In this document: positions 4,177 to 5,404 of the stretch, piece by piece | Layout of the letters: each line of letters begins with the position of its first letter | Position numbering within the stretch: position 1 is the first letter of the stretch | From: JAICLL01 sp035252155 | GTDB taxonomy: Bacteria > Planctomycetota > Planctomycetia > Pirellulales > JAICIG01 | DNA: 5,404 nucleotides | NCBI GenBank assembly: GCA_035252155.1 | Contig: DATFDL010000641.1 | Location: forward strand, 1-5,404 | Reading direction: 5' to 3' | Made by a program: the position numbers and the translations under genes | The notes under the pieces: model-generated | The model's database searches: none | Seen by the model: only the letters and a program-made list of their open reading frames with translations | Told to the model about the DNA's origin: nothing

Positions 4177-5404
4177 ATGATGATCTGGCTCTTCCGCTGG
4201 AACGCTAACCCGGCAGCCGCCGTGCGCTGGCCGTGCGGCAGAGGCGCGCCCCGCCGCGGCGATGGCCGTATCGTCAATCTATGCGTCTGGTTCGGGCTGG
4301 CGACCGTGCTCCTAATTGGCACTGCTCGCGCCGGAGGCCTGAATGACGCGGCGCCGCTGCTGAACCGGTTCTGCACGGAATGTCACGGCGGCGACAACCC
4401 TGAAGCGCACCTGAATTTGGAGCAACTGAGCGGCGAGCCAGCATTCGCCACGCAGTTCCGGCGGTGGCAAAAGGTGATCGAGCGGGTCAAAGACGGGCAG
4501 ATGCCGCCGCCCGACGCCCCGCAGCCGACCGCGGCGGAGCGAACGGCATTGATCGACGCGATTGCAAAGGGCTTGAACTCGTACATCGAACGGCACGCGG
4601 GAGATCCTGGAAAGATCGCCATGCGGCAATTGACCAGCGCCGAGTTGGCTTACTCGATCGAAGACCTGACCGGGCTGGATCTCATCGACCCGGGCGACTT
4701 CGTCAACGACGCCGTGGGCGGCGCTGGCTTTACCAACTCGGGCGACGCGCAATTCATCCACGATGCGACCCTCGAACGCTATCTCGAATCGGCCAAGAAG
4801 GTGGCCGATCACGCCGTGATCGGCTCAGGCCCGTTGCGGTTCGACCTCGATCCCGGCATGTCGGGGCGCGAGCTATCGGCCATCCGCCGCATCCAAGAGG
4901 TCTATCGTTCGCACGGTTTCCGCACGGCGGCGGGTGAAGGCGGCAAACCATTCGGTTTGGAATTTTATCCGCAGGCGTTTTTCGTCGCGTGGCAATTCCG
5001 CCATCGTGAGGCCCTGCGTCGATCCGACGCGGCACTCGACGACTTGGCTCGCGAGAATGGGTTGGAGCCGCGCTTCGCCCGATACATCTATTCGGTACTG
5101 ACCGCCCGCACGCCATCCTTTCCTCTGAGCGACATCATTGAAGGCTGGCAAGGCTTGCCCGAGCCTGGCGCCGCGCCCGAGCAGACGGTGCGCGACGATT
5201 GCACGAAACTTTACCAGCGACTGCGGTACTGGCAGCACTTGTTGGCGTCGGAATCGTCTGACGAAGAAGAGGCCGCGGTGCTCACCGATGCGGCGGTGGA
5301 AATCACCCGCGAAAGCTCCTTCAAGGCCACGCTGGACTGGCCCGACGGAGCGGACAGCGCCACGCTGGAGCTCGCGGTGCTGCGCGTGGCCAAGGCGCAA
5401 TCGA
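4177..5404 (+). CDS. Planctomycete-type cytochrome c / DUF1587 protein, N-terminal part, cut by window edge
   Basis: A large exported protein of unknown role; relatives are abundant in planctomycetes and are presumed to act in periplasmic redox chemistry linked to polymer breakdown. From ATG 4177, residues 33-51 (VNLCVWFGLATVLLIGTARA) form the hydrophobic core of a signal peptide or anchor, with ARA before Gly-Gly. A PSCyt1-like heme domain follows: C66-T-E-C69-H70 binds heme c and Met109 in KDGQMPPPD is the likely sixth ligand. From about residue 150 (RQLTSAELAYSIEDLTGLDL ... GGAGFTNSGDAQFI) it matches the DUF1587 pattern. The rest (FRTAAGEGGKPFGLEF, PSFPLSDIIEGW) I do not recognise with certainty; DUF1592, DUF1588 and DUF1585 would be expected further right. 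The start is uncertain: ATG 4135, ATG 4180 and GTG 4222 are alternatives, the last giving a more usual Arg-rich signal peptide. A weak GAGG lies just before 4177. Confidence 0.85.
   Translation, partial: MMIWLFRWNANPAAAVRWPCGRGAPRRGDGRIVNLCVWFGLATVLLIGTARAGGLNDAAPLLNRFCTECHGGDNPEAHLNLEQLSGEPAFATQFRRWQKVIERVKDGQMPPPDAPQPTAAERTALIDAIAKGLNSYIERHAGDPGKIAMRQLTSAELAYSIEDLTGLDLIDPGDFVNDAVGGAGFTNSGDAQFIHDATLERYLESAKKVADHAVIGSGPLRFDLDPGMSGRELSAIRRIQEVYRSHGFRTAAGEGGKPFGLEFYPQAFFVAWQFRHREALRRSDAALDDLARENGLEPRFARYIYSVLTARTPSFPLSDIIEGWQGLPEPGAAPEQTVRDDCTKLYQRLRYWQHLLASESSDEEEAAVLTDAAVEITRESSFKATLDWPDGADSATLELAVLRVAKAQS

Noticed and set aside
3909..4376. 155-codon minus-strand frame across the intergenic region and cytochrome start
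   Set aside because: No motif, it covers the signal peptide and heme region of the real gene, and its composition is that of a shadow frame.

Overview
The window looks like planctomycete chromosome, probably from the Pirellulales or a neighbouring order; this is an inference from gene content, not a database match. The clues are high GC, a formylglycine-type sulfatase with a signal peptide, a secreted GxSxG esterase with the Q-DG-x-N-D signature, a planctomycete-type cytochrome c plus DUF1587 protein, a small RRLQFSL-type membrane peptide, and mostly weak or absent Shine-Dalgarno sequences.

Positions 1-1407 hold a minus-strand pair: a putative 32-residue membrane peptide (1201-1299), then a sulfatase (from 1173, running off the left edge). 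About 108 bases of divergent control region separate the peptide from a plus-strand secreted esterase (1408-2406). Sulfatase and esterase could both work on substituted polysaccharides outside the cytoplasm, removing sulfate and acyl groups, but nothing in the window fixes the substrate.

Positions 2456-2992 form a small mobile-element island. Two copies of a composite three-hairpin repeat (2456-2546 forward, 2909-2992 reverse) lie in inverted orientation around a 5'-truncated RAYT/IS200-like Y1 transposase (2562-2861). The remnant keeps the HUH motif and the catalytic tyrosine but has lost the N-terminal part of the fold. The two repeat copies agree in stem sequence, in loop triplets and in the spacing of the first two hairpins, as expected of a REP/BIME-type element and its transposase.

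Positions 3132-3892 (minus) hold an SMI1/KNR4 (SUKH) gene preceded by a short antitoxin-like gene with a strong ribosome binding site. The antitoxin-like gene appears broken by a one-base frameshift and a TGA. Beyond the TGA its original frame runs without interruption into the SUKH gene, so the two overlap or were once fused. No toxin is visible.

Positions 3893-4176 are intergenic. From about 4177 to the right edge runs the N-terminal part of a large exported c-type cytochrome/DUF1587 protein, a characteristic planctomycete family of unknown function.
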